From assembly GCA_017433825.1 (NCBI GenBank), contig JAFRGL010000025.1, forward strand, positions 124,001 to 188,000: a stretch of 64,000 nucleotides of DNA, in the 5' to 3' direction. The notes under the pieces were generated by a model. That model saw nothing but the letters and a program-made list of their open reading frames with translations. It made no database searches and was not told the DNA's origin. The position numbers were made by a program, and so were the translations under genes. How positions within the stretch are numbered: position 1 is the stretch's first letter; the number at the start of each line of letters is the position of its first letter. This stretch comes from Eubacterium sp. Its GTDB lineage: Bacteria > Bacillota > Clostridia > Lachnospirales > Lachnospiraceae. Of this stretch, positions 1 through 8,357 are shown piece by piece.

Positions 1-335
1 GGGTGGATACGGATAACGGCCTTCCCCGGGAAGGATATATTTCCTCCGCGACCATCGTATCGATTGTAAAAGAAGCCTTTACTTCCTTTGCAAAGGAAAT
101 TACGAATATCATTTCCAGGACGCCGCCGCAGGTGCGCGACATTATTATGCTCACCGGCTTTACCGTAACCGGCGGTTCCTCCCGGATCTCCGGTGTGGTG
201 CCTTTCCTTACGGCCGAATGCGGGATGCAGGCGAGGCTGTCGGATTTGTACGAGCTATGTACGGTAAGCGGGCTGAAAGAGATTATCAATGAGCCGGCAG
301 GCGCAAAAAGCGCCTATGTCCGGAAACGAAGGTAA
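1..335 (+). CDS. mreB: Rod shape-determining protein MreB, C-terminal part
   Basis: Only the last 110 or so residues are in the window; the frame is open to the left edge, so the GTG at position 3 is just an internal codon. The segment matches the C-terminal part of the actin-like fold of MreB: a TPPQV helix followed by the adenosine-binding glycine motif TGGSSRISG and a closing helix. MreB filaments guide lateral wall synthesis on the inner membrane face. The glycine motif is GGSSRI rather than the usual GGGALL of MreB, so this is a divergent copy. The mreC gene starts 3 bp after its stop, and the mre/mrdA/rodA context supports the call more strongly than the fragment alone. Confidence 0.82.
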   Translation, partial: VDTDNGLPREGYISSATIVSIVKEAFTSFAKEITNIISRTPPQVRDIIMLTGFTVTGGSSRISGVVPFLTAECGMQARLSDLYELCTVSGLKEIINEPAGAKSAYVRKRR

Positions 336-337
336 GC

Positions 338-1186
338 ATGAACAGGAAAACAGACGAATCCAGCAATAAATTAATATTGATCATACTGACGCTTGTCTGC
401 GCTGCGGCCATTGTACTGACCGGTACGGATATTGTGTCTGTTTCGCCTATAAGGAAAGTGGCCAGCTACGTGATTGTGCCCATGCAGAAGGGCATTAACT
501 CCATCGGCAGATGGCTGACCGACCGGAGGGATTACTTCGGCAAGGCAAATGAGCTGAATGACCGGATAAAGGAACTGGAGCAGCAGGTGGCCGACCTCCA
601 GGAAGAAAACCTGGTGCTTTCGGAAAACCAGTCCGAGCTGAAAAGGCTGAGGGAGCTGTATGCGCTGGATGCGGGCTATTATGAATATGACAAGGTCGCA
701 GCCAATGTCATTTTCAAGGATCCGGGCAACTGGTATTCCTCCTTTATCATCGACAAGGGCAGCAATGACGGCCTGGAAATCAACATGAATGTGATTTCCC
801 AGGGAGGCCTGGTGGGCCTCGTAACGGATGTGGGTGCGGACTGGGCCACGGTCCGGGCCATTATCGATGATTCCAATTCCGTATCCGCCATGACCTTAAG
901 CCGGAATGACACCTGTATCGTAACCGGCGACCTGGTGCTGCTGGACGACGGCCTTCTTGCCTTTTCCCAGATGAATACCGCCAACACGGTAACGGAAGGC
1001 GAGCGGATTGTCACCTCCAACATCAGTGACAAATACCTGCCCGGCATCCTCATCGGCACCATTTCGGAGATTAACGACGATACCAACCATCTGACCAAAA
1101 CCGGCTATATCATTCCCGTTGTAAACTTCAAGAACATCCGGGAAGTGCTGGTTATCAAAACCCTGAAGCAAAACGTGAAGGATTAA
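338..1186 (+). CDS. mreC: Rod shape-determining protein MreC
   Basis: 282 residues. A single membrane anchor lies at about residues 12-32, a coiled coil at about 62-105 (ELNDRIKELEQQVADLQEEN), and the rest forms the extracytoplasmic beta-rich MreC domain, which links MreB to the wall-synthesis enzymes PBP2 and RodA. The length is normal for the family. The ATG follows an AAGG-type ribosome site inside the end of mreB, so the two genes are translationally close. It is followed 6 bp later by mreD. The order mreB-mreC-mreD-mrdA-rodA is the classic elongasome operon. Confidence 0.93.
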   Translation: MNRKTDESSNKLILIILTLVCAAAIVLTGTDIVSVSPIRKVASYVIVPMQKGINSIGRWLTDRRDYFGKANELNDRIKELEQQVADLQEENLVLSENQSELKRLRELYALDAGYYEYDKVAANVIFKDPGNWYSSFIIDKGSNDGLEINMNVISQGGLVGLVTDVGADWATVRAIIDDSNSVSAMTLSRNDTCIVTGDLVLLDDGLLAFSQMNTANTVTEGERIVTSNISDKYLPGILIGTISEINDDTNHLTKTGYIIPVVNFKNIREVLVIKTLKQNVKD

Positions 1187-1192
1187 CTATTC

Positions 1193-1720
1193 ATGCGAAG
1201 AAGAATCGTCATGCTCATCCTTATACTCGCCTGTTTCCTGGCACAGTGTACGGTCTGGGGCATGTTTCCTGCGGGAAACGTAAAGCCCAACCTGCTGCTG
1301 GTGCTGACGGTTTCCTTTGCCCTGATGCGGGGAAGGAAATCCGGTATGGTAACGGGCCTGATTTCCGGGCTGGTCATGGATTTGTATTTCTCCAGCTATT
1401 TCGGCCTCTGCGGCCTGATTTATATGTATATCGGTTATTTCGTAGGCGGTCTCTACAAGATTTTCTTTGATGAAGACATCCGCATGCCCCTCCTTCTGGT
1501 GGCTGTCAGCGATTTTGCCTACGGAATCATCTACTATGTGTTCCGGCTGCTTTTCAGGATGAAGTTCAATTTTCCTGCATACCTGAAGCATATCATTGTG
1601 CCGGAACTTGTTTATACCATAGCCATAACCCTGGTCCTCTACAGAATTTTTTATCTGATTAACAGGAAACTGGCAGAACGGGAGAGGGAGGAAGAGGAAT
1701 CTCCCTGGCTTTTGAAATGA
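1193..1720 (+). CDS. mreD: Rod shape-determining protein MreD
   Basis: 175 residues, almost wholly hydrophobic, with about five membrane segments and a short basic/acidic tail (REREEEE). The MreD family is recognised here by size, membrane topology, the MKFNFPAYLKH loop and its place between mreC and the PBP2 gene. MreD is the integral membrane partner of MreC in the elongation complex. The start ATG is preceded by GAAGGA. Its stop overlaps the next start as ATGA at 1717-1720, which implies translational coupling with mrdA. Confidence 0.9.
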   Translation: MRRRIVMLILILACFLAQCTVWGMFPAGNVKPNLLLVLTVSFALMRGRKSGMVTGLISGLVMDLYFSSYFGLCGLIYMYIGYFVGGLYKIFFDEDIRMPLLLVAVSDFAYGIIYYVFRLLFRMKFNFPAYLKHIIVPELVYTIAITLVLYRIFYLINRKLAEREREEEESPWLLK

Positions 1721-4605
1721 GACGAGCGCTTATACGGCTGTTTTCACACCGATCCGCCATACTGCTGGTCATCTTCATGGTGATGAGCATTATTCTTGCT
1801 GTCCGTCTTTTCAGCCTTCAGATTATCCACGGCCAGGAATACGAGGACGGCTTTGCCGACAAAACCACAAAGGTGAGAAGGCTTGAAGGCACAAGGGGAA
1901 ATATTTATGACTGCGAAGGCAGGCCTGTGGCATACAATGAGCTGTCCAATGCGGTGCTGCTGGAAGACTCCGGCTCTTATGAAAACCGCAGGGAGAAGAA
2001 CCTCTCCCTGAACGGCGAAATCTACCGTCTGATCCGCATGATAGAAGGCTGCGGGGATTCCATGGTGGATGAATTCCATATTGATCTGGACGAGAACGGC
2101 AACTTCATTTACGACGTCGGCGAAGGACGGACCAGGGACAGGTTCCGTGCGGATATTTACGGCAAGAGAACGATTTCCGAACTGACGGAAGAGGAGAAGA
2201 ATGCCACGCCTTATGATATCATGGCGCTTCTGACCAGCAATGAATATTTTGCGCTTTACAATGCGGACCGGCCGTATACGGAAGAAGAACTGACCTCCCA
2301 CGGCCTCCCGCTTTCCTTCACCAGGGAAGAGGAACTGAAAATCGTCCGTGTGCGCTACCAGCTGTTCCTTACCAGCTACCGTAAATATGTGCAGGTTACC
2401 ATCGCCAGCAATGTCAGCAATGAAACCGTAGCTGCCATCATGGAAAACATGTCCGACCTTATCGGCGTCAGCATCGGGGAAGAATCCTTAAGGGTTTACA
2501 ATTACGCCGAATCCATGGCGCCCCTTGTCGGTTATACGGGCAAGCCTTCCGAGGAAGAACTGGAAGAACTGGCGAAATACCGGACTGACTATACCAGTTC
2601 CACTGTGGTCGGCAAGGCCGGAATCGAACAGTATATGGAAACCTATCTGCAGGGCTATGACGGTTCTGTAAAGGTTGCCGTAAACAACCTGGGCAAGGTG
2701 CTTTCTGTTTACGAAGATACCCGCATCGATCCCAGGGTCGGAAATGACGTGTATCTGACCATTGATGCGGAACTGCAGAATGCCGTTTACCAGATCCTGG
2801 AACAGCGTATAGCCGGTATTGTCGTTTCCAATATAGTGGACGCCAAATACCAGAAGCAGACGGATATCGATGCCGGCAACATCGTTATTCCCGCGTATGA
2901 CGTGTATACGGCCCTTGTATCGAATTCTGTTGTCGACATCGAACATTTTGCCGCCAACGACGCATCCCCCACCGAGAGGAGCCTGCAGGTTGTTTACGAG
3001 CAGAGGAGGGCAGAAATTTTCTCATGGCTTGAAAACGAACTTCTGGGCAGCGGGGGAGGCACCAAAGTGGCAGAGCTTCCCGAGGAATACCAGGCCTATG
3101 CCCGTTATATCGCCGAAGATTTCCTGGTCAATGATACATTTATTATCAAACCTGCGGGCGAATATACCAAGCAGGATAATTATATCAACTGGAAAAACGG
3201 TGCCCTGAGCCTGAAAGAGTACATCGAATCCGCCATAGTGATGAACTGGCTGGACATGAGCATCCTTCTGGACGATACGGTCTATCTGGATTCCGAAGGC
3301 ATCTATCAGCTGCTGTATGATTACATGAAGGGCTACCTGTCTGAAGATCTTTCTTTTGACAAGCTGATTTATAATTATATGCTCTACAATGACTACATTT
3401 CCCCTTATGAGCTTATCGTGGCAATGTACGATCAGGGCATACTGACTTACGACGCTTTGTATGAACAGCTTCTGAACGGACGTATTTCACCCTGCCAGCT
3501 TATCATGGAAAAGATTTCCTCTCTGGAAATCAAGCCCAAACAGCTGGCGCTGGATCCCTGTTCCGGATCAATGGTGGTGCTGGATCCGAATACCGGCTAT
3601 GTGAAAGCCCTGGTAACCTATCCGGGTTATGACAACAACCGTCTGGCCAACACCATGGATACGGATTATTACAACGAACTGCTGAACGACCTGTCCACGC
3701 CGTTCTACAACAAGGCAACCCAGCAGCTGACGGCACCCGGCTCCACCTTCAAGCCGGTCATGGCTGCCGCAGGCCTGAATGAAGGCGTTATCGACGATTA
3801 CTCTATCATCAACTGCAACGGCCTGTTCGGCGAGGGCCTGGTGGAGGAGGGCGACCAGCTCCACTGCTGGTACCGGCCGGGCCACGGAGACATGGATGTG
3901 GTAAACGCCATCGGAAATTCCTGCAACGTTTTCTTCTGTACCATCAGTTTCCGCCTCGGACTGGAACCGCAGGGCGTATATATTCCCAGCAAATCGCTGG
4001 CCAAGATTTACGAATATTCCTCGCTTCTGAACCTGGATACCAAAACAGGAATCCAGATTGCGGAATCCGAGCCTTCTGTATCCGACAGCATGCCGATTCC
4101 TTCGGCTATCGGACAGGGCACCCACCTGTATACCACCACACAGCTGGCCCGCTATGCCGCAACCCTGCGCAACAACGGCACCAGCTTCAAGCTGAACCTG
4201 ATTGACCGGGTGCAGGATCCGGACGGCACGGTGATGGAAGAGAACAGCCCGGAGGTTGCGAAGGACTCCCACCTTCCGGAGTGGATCTGGTACCGTATTC
4301 GGGAAGGCATGCGGCTGGTGATTACCGAAAACCAGTTTTTCGAGAACTATCCGGTGGTTGTCTACGGCAAAACCGGTACCGCCGAGGAATCGAAGACCCG
4401 GCCGAACCATGCGCTGTTTGTGGGCTATTCCCACATGGAAGGCTATCCGGACATCGCATTTGCCACACGAATCGCCAACGGCTATTCCTCGACGAACGCA
4501 CTGCTGACTACGAAGGATATGCTGGATTATTACTATCATATAACCGACGACGTACTGACGGGCGAGTCCGCGACGGAAGGACTTTCCAGTGAAGTAACCG
4601 ACTGA
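1717..4605 (+). CDS. mrdA: Penicillin-binding protein 2 (class B transpeptidase of elongation), with a large insertion
   Basis: 962 residues; most PBP2 proteins have 600-700. An N-terminal membrane anchor (about 14-36) is followed by the dimerisation region (RGNIYD near residue 60) and the transpeptidase domain with the three penicillin-binding motifs: S676-T-F-K679, S735-C-N737 and K885-T-G887. It cross-links peptidoglycan strands made by RodA. A stretch of about 235 residues (roughly 372-608), rich in aromatic and acidic residues, is inserted between the start of the transpeptidase domain (LTIDAELQNA) and its conserved GSMVVLDPNTGYV strand. It contains no known motif. The gene overlaps mreD by 4 bp and is followed by rodA. 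Confidence 0.94.
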   Translation: MRRALIRLFSHRSAILLVIFMVMSIILAVRLFSLQIIHGQEYEDGFADKTTKVRRLEGTRGNIYDCEGRPVAYNELSNAVLLEDSGSYENRREKNLSLNGEIYRLIRMIEGCGDSMVDEFHIDLDENGNFIYDVGEGRTRDRFRADIYGKRTISELTEEEKNATPYDIMALLTSNEYFALYNADRPYTEEELTSHGLPLSFTREEELKIVRVRYQLFLTSYRKYVQVTIASNVSNETVAAIMENMSDLIGVSIGEESLRVYNYAESMAPLVGYTGKPSEEELEELAKYRTDYTSSTVVGKAGIEQYMETYLQGYDGSVKVAVNNLGKVLSVYEDTRIDPRVGNDVYLTIDAELQNAVYQILEQRIAGIVVSNIVDAKYQKQTDIDAGNIVIPAYDVYTALVSNSVVDIEHFAANDASPTERSLQVVYEQRRAEIFSWLENELLGSGGGTKVAELPEEYQAYARYIAEDFLVNDTFIIKPAGEYTKQDNYINWKNGALSLKEYIESAIVMNWLDMSILLDDTVYLDSEGIYQLLYDYMKGYLSEDLSFDKLIYNYMLYNDYISPYELIVAMYDQGILTYDALYEQLLNGRISPCQLIMEKISSLEIKPKQLALDPCSGSMVVLDPNTGYVKALVTYPGYDNNRLANTMDTDYYNELLNDLSTPFYNKATQQLTAPGSTFKPVMAAAGLNEGVIDDYSIINCNGLFGEGLVEEGDQLHCWYRPGHGDMDVVNAIGNSCNVFFCTISFRLGLEPQGVYIPSKSLAKIYEYSSLLNLDTKTGIQIAESEPSVSDSMPIPSAIGQGTHLYTTTQLARYAATLRNNGTSFKLNLIDRVQDPDGTVMEENSPEVAKDSHLPEWIWYRIREGMRLVITENQFFENYPVVVYGKTGTAEESKTRPNHALFVGYSHMEGYPDIAFATRIANGYSSTNALLTTKDMLDYYYHITDDVLTGESATEGLSSEVTD

Positions 4606-4621
4606 TGTTTGAAAGGAAATC

Positions 4622-5779
4622 ATGCTTAAACAATACCGTTTAAAGGATTACAATTTCAGACTGCTTTTCTATATGGCTGTACTGGGAACCATCGGCGTGC
4701 TGCTGGTGGGCTCGGCCGACGCTTCGCTGCGCAACAAGCAGCTTATCGGCCTGATGGCAGGCATGATACTGACTGTCATCATCTCCCTGATAGACTACAG
4801 CTGGGTGCTGTATTTCCACAGGATTCTCTACCTGCTGAACATAGGCCTTCTGATCCTGGTTCTGCTGTACGGCTCCAACAAGAAAGGCGCTTCCCGGTGG
4901 ATGGACTTGGGCTTCCTGCAGTTTCAGCCCACAGAATTGGCAAAAATCATAATCATACTCTTTTTTGCCGGCTTCTTCATGAAGCATGAGAAGGATTTGA
5001 ACACGTTCAAAACGATTCTTCTGTCCCTGGTGCTGATTGCCATCCCGCTGGGACTGATACTGCGACAGCCGGATCTGAAGAACACACTGACCATCCTGAT
5101 CCTGTTCTGCATCCTGATTTATGTTGCCGGCATAAGCTACCGGAACATCGGAAAGGCGCTGTTAATTGTAGTACCCCTGATCATTGTGGGCTTCCTTCTG
5201 ATAACCCAGACAAATCTGCCGATTCTTTCGGATTATCAGAAGAACCGTATCATGAGCTTCCTGGATTCGGACAATGACGAATATTCGGACGACGTTATCC
5301 AGCAGAACAATTCCATCATGGCAATCGGTTCCGGAAGGCTTACGGGCAAAGGCCTGAACAATGACGACGTAAATTCCTCCAACAAGGGAAATTTCGTGGC
5401 GGAAAACCAGAACGACTTTATCTTCGCGGTAGCGGGAGAGGAGCTGGGCTTTGTCGGCTGCATTATCATAATGGCCCTGGAATTCCTGATAAGCTTCGAA
5501 TGCATACTGACCGGCATACGGTCGAAGGATATGGCAGGCAATATTATCTGCTGCGGGGCGGCAGCCCTGACGGCGGTTCAGGGTTTCATCAATATATGCG
5601 TGGCCACGGGCCTTCTTCCCAACACCGGAACGAACCTTCCCTTTGTAAGCTACGGTCTGACTTCCCTTCTAAGCCTGTGCATCATCATGGGCTTCGTACT
5701 GAACGTGGGCCTGCAGCGCAGGAGATTCACGGAGAAAAACGGACGTTCTTCTGTCCGGGCAGAGATACAGAAACAGTAA
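4622..5779 (+). CDS. rodA: Peptidoglycan glycosyltransferase RodA (SEDS family)
   Basis: 385 residues with about ten membrane helices. SEDS-family signatures are visible: GASRWMDLGFLQFQPTELAK in the first third, the extracellular loop ending AENQNDFIFAVAGEELGF, and the NTGTNLPFVSYG motif near the C-terminus. RodA polymerises lipid II and works with the class B PBP encoded just upstream. The ATG has a good GAAAGGAAAT site and lies 16 bp after mrdA. FtsW and SpoVE belong to the same family, but the pairing with mre genes and mrdA favours RodA. Confidence 0.93.
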   Translation: MLKQYRLKDYNFRLLFYMAVLGTIGVLLVGSADASLRNKQLIGLMAGMILTVIISLIDYSWVLYFHRILYLLNIGLLILVLLYGSNKKGASRWMDLGFLQFQPTELAKIIIILFFAGFFMKHEKDLNTFKTILLSLVLIAIPLGLILRQPDLKNTLTILILFCILIYVAGISYRNIGKALLIVVPLIIVGFLLITQTNLPILSDYQKNRIMSFLDSDNDEYSDDVIQQNNSIMAIGSGRLTGKGLNNDDVNSSNKGNFVAENQNDFIFAVAGEELGFVGCIIIMALEFLISFECILTGIRSKDMAGNIICCGAAALTAVQGFINICVATGLLPNTGTNLPFVSYGLTSLLSLCIIMGFVLNVGLQRRRFTEKNGRSSVRAEIQKQ

Positions 5780-5796
5780 TAAAAGTGTGAGAGCGG

Positions 5797-6795
5797 ATGG
5801 AAAAAGCAAAGAAAAAGCCTGATCTTACCATCTTATATCTTATAATGATCCTTGTCATTGCCGGCCTTGTGATGCTGCTGGCATATGTGAGGTACAGGGG
5901 TGTCCGGATTCTGGACACCTCTTATTCCTATTCCGCTTTCGGCCGTACCGACGACCGTTTCACCCGGCTTTCCGCGTTTGCGGACAACGTAACCGTTTCG
6001 GACCCTTCCGTAGTCATCGAAAACCTGAGGCTTTCCGAGGCATCGGAGAGGGCGCTGCTTTTCAACGTGGATACGAATACGCCGCTGTTTGCCCAGGGAA
6101 TTTATACCAAAGCCTATCCGGCTTCCCTTTCCAAACTGATGACAGCCATCATGTGCATGCGGTTCTGCGATATGAATACGGTCATAACGATGGAGCCTTC
6201 AGACTTCGACCTTGAAGCCGGTTCCCAGGTGTCAGGCATGCAGCCCGGCGACCAGGTGACCGTAGGCCAGCTTTTCCACGCGCTGGTGGTTTATTCCGCC
6301 AATGACGCTGCCATGGCCCTTGCAAGGCATATTGACGGCTCTGTGGAGGTCTTCGTGGAGGAAATGAATCAGATAGCCGGGGAAATGGGCCTTGTCAATA
6401 CGCATTTTACCAATCCCTCCGGCCTGCATGACAGCGACAATTATTCCTGTGCCTATGACATCTACCTGCTGCTGAACGAAGCGTTCAGTTATACAGCCTA
6501 CCAGGATGCGGCCAGGATGAATGTCTATACCCTGCGGGTGACAACCGCAGAGGGAAATACACGGACCAGGGTGCTGGATTCCACAGACAAATATCTGACG
6601 GGAGAGAGGAACCTGCCCTTTAATGTAACGCTTCTGGGCGGCAAGACGGGCACTACGCCGGAGGCAGGCGCCAACCTGGCAGTCTATGTGCAGAATGCCA
6701 TGGGCGTCCCCTACATAGCCGTCATCATGAACGCGTCTTCCCGGTCTGTACTGTATGACGATATGACCCTGCTGCTTTCATCGATCAATGACTGA
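5797..6795 (+). CDS. D-alanyl-D-alanine carboxypeptidase (PBP5/DacA type)
   Basis: 332 residues with an N-terminal membrane anchor (about 10-32) instead of the usual signal peptide plus C-terminal amphipathic anchor. The peptidase S11 motifs are S110-L-S-K113 (nucleophile Ser110), S167-A-N169 and K283-T-G285. It trims the terminal D-Ala from pentapeptide side chains and so limits cross-linking. There is no PBP5 C-terminal domain, which makes it short for the family. It is the last gene of the elongation operon, 17 bp after rodA and followed by a clear terminator. Confidence 0.9.
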   Translation: MEKAKKKPDLTILYLIMILVIAGLVMLLAYVRYRGVRILDTSYSYSAFGRTDDRFTRLSAFADNVTVSDPSVVIENLRLSEASERALLFNVDTNTPLFAQGIYTKAYPASLSKLMTAIMCMRFCDMNTVITMEPSDFDLEAGSQVSGMQPGDQVTVGQLFHALVVYSANDAAMALARHIDGSVEVFVEEMNQIAGEMGLVNTHFTNPSGLHDSDNYSCAYDIYLLLNEAFSYTAYQDAARMNVYTLRVTTAEGNTRTRVLDSTDKYLTGERNLPFNVTLLGGKTGTTPEAGANLAVYVQNAMGVPYIAVIMNASSRSVLYDDMTLLLSSIND

Positions 6796-6819
6796 AAGAA
6801 GAGCAGTGAATGCCAAAAG

Positions 6820-6858
6820 AGCCTTTTGTCAGCAAATGACAGAAGGCTTTTTATTTTA
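6820..6858 (+). terminator. Rho-independent terminator after the carboxypeptidase gene
   Basis: A 12-bp stem (6820-6831 with 6837-6848, one G-T pair), loop GCAAA, followed by a T-rich run. It ends the mreB-to-carboxypeptidase operon. Confidence 0.9.
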
Positions 6859-6984
6859 TACCGCAAATGACAATTACAACAGGTAGTATGAGATATTGCG
6901 CAAGCTACAACATTTTGTAATATAATACACAAATGCTACGGCTTGAGTAAATATATTACAAAAATATGTCAAAAATTTAAAATT

Positions 6985-7017
6985 TTGCTTTATTTTTCTG
7001 AAAGAATATGCTATACT
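6985..7017 (+). promoter_or_regulatory. Extended -10 promoter for the 3D-domain protein gene
   Basis: TGCTATACT at 7009-7017 is an extended -10 element in a very AT-rich stretch. The -35 region is poor (TTGCTT at 6985-6990, spacing 21), as is usual for extended -10 promoters. The predicted transcript starts near 7022-7025, exactly where the paired leader begins. The 6856-6984 stretch between terminator and promoter is AT-rich and holds nothing else I recognise. Confidence 0.7.
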
Positions 7018-7021
7018 CACC

Positions 7022-7128
7022 CTGTGCGGGGAGTAGACTGCGCTTTTTTGTGATGCCATCAGGAAATTGAAGGGTTCCTGAAATACAAAACCGGCATAAA
7101 AACGCAGTCTTGCACAGCGCAAGGGGGA
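7022..7128 (+). promoter_or_regulatory. Structured 5' leader RNA of unknown class
   Basis: The predicted transcript start coincides with a long nested hairpin: P1 CTGTGC/GCACAG (7022-7027 with 7112-7117), P2 AGACTGCG/CGCAGTCT (7035-7042 with 7103-7110, probably extended by T-A pairs), P3 ATGCC/GGCAT (7053-7057 with 7093-7097) and P4 TCAGGAA/TTCCTGA (7059-7065 with 7075-7081). An asymmetric loop GGGGAGT lies between P1 and P2. An alternative helix TGCGCT/AGCGCA (7039-7044 with 7116-7121) would break P1 and P2, so switching is possible. It sits directly before the ribosome site of a wall-hydrolase-like gene. I could not match it to a known riboswitch class. Confidence 0.6.
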
Positions 7129-7140
7129 TTAACGAGGTGT

Positions 7141-8241
7141 ATGATGTATACTGAGAAATCCCGTAAAAAACTCCTTCCCCTGTTACTCGGACTGATTGCC
7201 GCCCTCTGTCTTCCTGTTTTCGCAGGAACACAGGAAGAAATCAACCAGGCCAGGCAGGAGCAGGCGCAGACACAGAGTGAGATGGCAAGCACGCAGGAAC
7301 GCCTTGCATCTCTGGAAGCATTAAAAGGTGACAAACAGGCTTATCTGGGTGAAATCATTACCCAGCTGGATACACTGTCTGCGGAATTTGAAGCAATTCA
7401 GGATAAATACGATGTGAAGCATGCGGAACTGGTCCAGATCCGGAATGAACTGGAAGAGGCCCGCAAGACCGAGCAGGACCAGTACAACGACATGAAGCTG
7501 AGGATTCAGTATCTGTATGAATCCAATACCGGCGTCGGCGCGCTGGAAATTCTGTTCTCCGGTGACAGCTTTACGGATTTTCTGAACCGTTCGGAAGCCA
7601 TCAGCGAGCTGCACGAATTTGACAGAAGCCTTACTGCCCAGTATGAAAAAACCAGGCAGGAGATAGAAGTCAAAGAACAGAAGGTGGCCGCAGAAGAAGC
7701 GGAAATCGCCGCTGTAAGGGATGAAGCCAAGGCGAAAAGAGACCAGATAAACGAGATTTACAACACCGTATATAAAGAGATGGAAGAGATCTTAAACGGC
7801 ATTACGGAAGCGGAATCCACGCTTGCCGTACTTGCGGCCCGCCTTGCAGAGCAGGACAGCAGGCTGCAGGCCCTGCTTATCCGTTCTTACGGTGAAGAGC
7901 TTGGCGCATCAGCTTCTGCGAATTTCTCCGGATCGGGTTCCCAGACAACTGTTGACGGCATGAACCTTATCTATCTCGGGCAGTTTACGCTTACCGCCTA
8001 CTGTCCGTGTCCGGCATGCAACGGCCCGTATTCGGGAACTGCTTCCGGCGCCCCGCTGCGGTCCGGTCACACTGTTGCCATGGGCGGAGTACCCTTCGGT
8101 ACAAAGCTTTACATCAACGGCACGGTCTATACGGTAGAAGACCGGGGAACGCCCTACGGCTGGGTGGATATTTTCTTTGATACCCATCCGGAAACAGAGG
8201 CGTTCGGCATGCGCACCGCGGATGTATATCTTGTAAACTGA
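7141..8241 (+). CDS. Secreted coiled-coil protein with C-terminal 3D domain
   Basis: 366 residues. A signal peptide (basic start, hydrophobic core, cleavage near VFAGT at about residue 30) is followed by a long PcsB-like coiled coil (about 30-255), a Ser/Gly linker and a C-terminal 3D domain. That domain has the family's aspartates in TVEDRGTPYGWVDIFF and the FTLTAYCPCPACNG entry strand. 3D domains form a double-psi barrel related to MltA/RpfB-type wall hydrolases, so a role in peptidoglycan cleavage is likely but unproven. The start may be the second ATG at 7144, which is better spaced from GAGGTG. It is a single gene with its own promoter, structured leader and downstream hairpin. Confidence 0.8.
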   Translation: MMYTEKSRKKLLPLLLGLIAALCLPVFAGTQEEINQARQEQAQTQSEMASTQERLASLEALKGDKQAYLGEIITQLDTLSAEFEAIQDKYDVKHAELVQIRNELEEARKTEQDQYNDMKLRIQYLYESNTGVGALEILFSGDSFTDFLNRSEAISELHEFDRSLTAQYEKTRQEIEVKEQKVAAEEAEIAAVRDEAKAKRDQINEIYNTVYKEMEEILNGITEAESTLAVLAARLAEQDSRLQALLIRSYGEELGASASANFSGSGSQTTVDGMNLIYLGQFTLTAYCPCPACNGPYSGTASGAPLRSGHTVAMGGVPFGTKLYINGTVYTVEDRGTPYGWVDIFFDTHPETEAFGMRTADVYLVN

Positions 8242-8266
8242 TAAATCAAAACTGTCATATTTTGTG

Positions 8267-8295
8267 AAAGGTCCGGAATTCCCGGACCTTTCCTT
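8267..8295 (+). terminator. Hairpin terminator after the 3D-domain gene
   Basis: Perfect 10-bp stem AAAGGTCCGG/CCGGACCTTT (8267-8276 with 8282-8291), loop AATTC. The following T tract is short (TTTCCTT), so termination may be incomplete. Confidence 0.75.
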
Positions 8296-8320
8296 ATGCG
8301 TAAAACAGTGATTATTACCA

Positions 8321-8349
8321 TTGATAATTCCGGTAAACTGTACTATTAT
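8321..8349 (+). promoter_or_regulatory. Promoter of the polysaccharide deacetylase gene
   Basis: TTGATA (8321-8326), 17-bp spacer, TATTAT (8344-8349). The start expected from this promoter is about 8355-8357, and the ATG is at 8358, so the mRNA would have almost no leader. No Shine-Dalgarno sequence precedes that ATG. Confidence 0.65.
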
Positions 8350-8357
8350 TACAAATC

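Noticed and set aside
7022..7128. c-di-AMP (ydaO) or c-di-GMP riboswitch before the 3D-domain gene
   Set aside because: The gene type fits, but I could not find the conserved bases of either class in the loops, so only an unclassified structured leader is reported.
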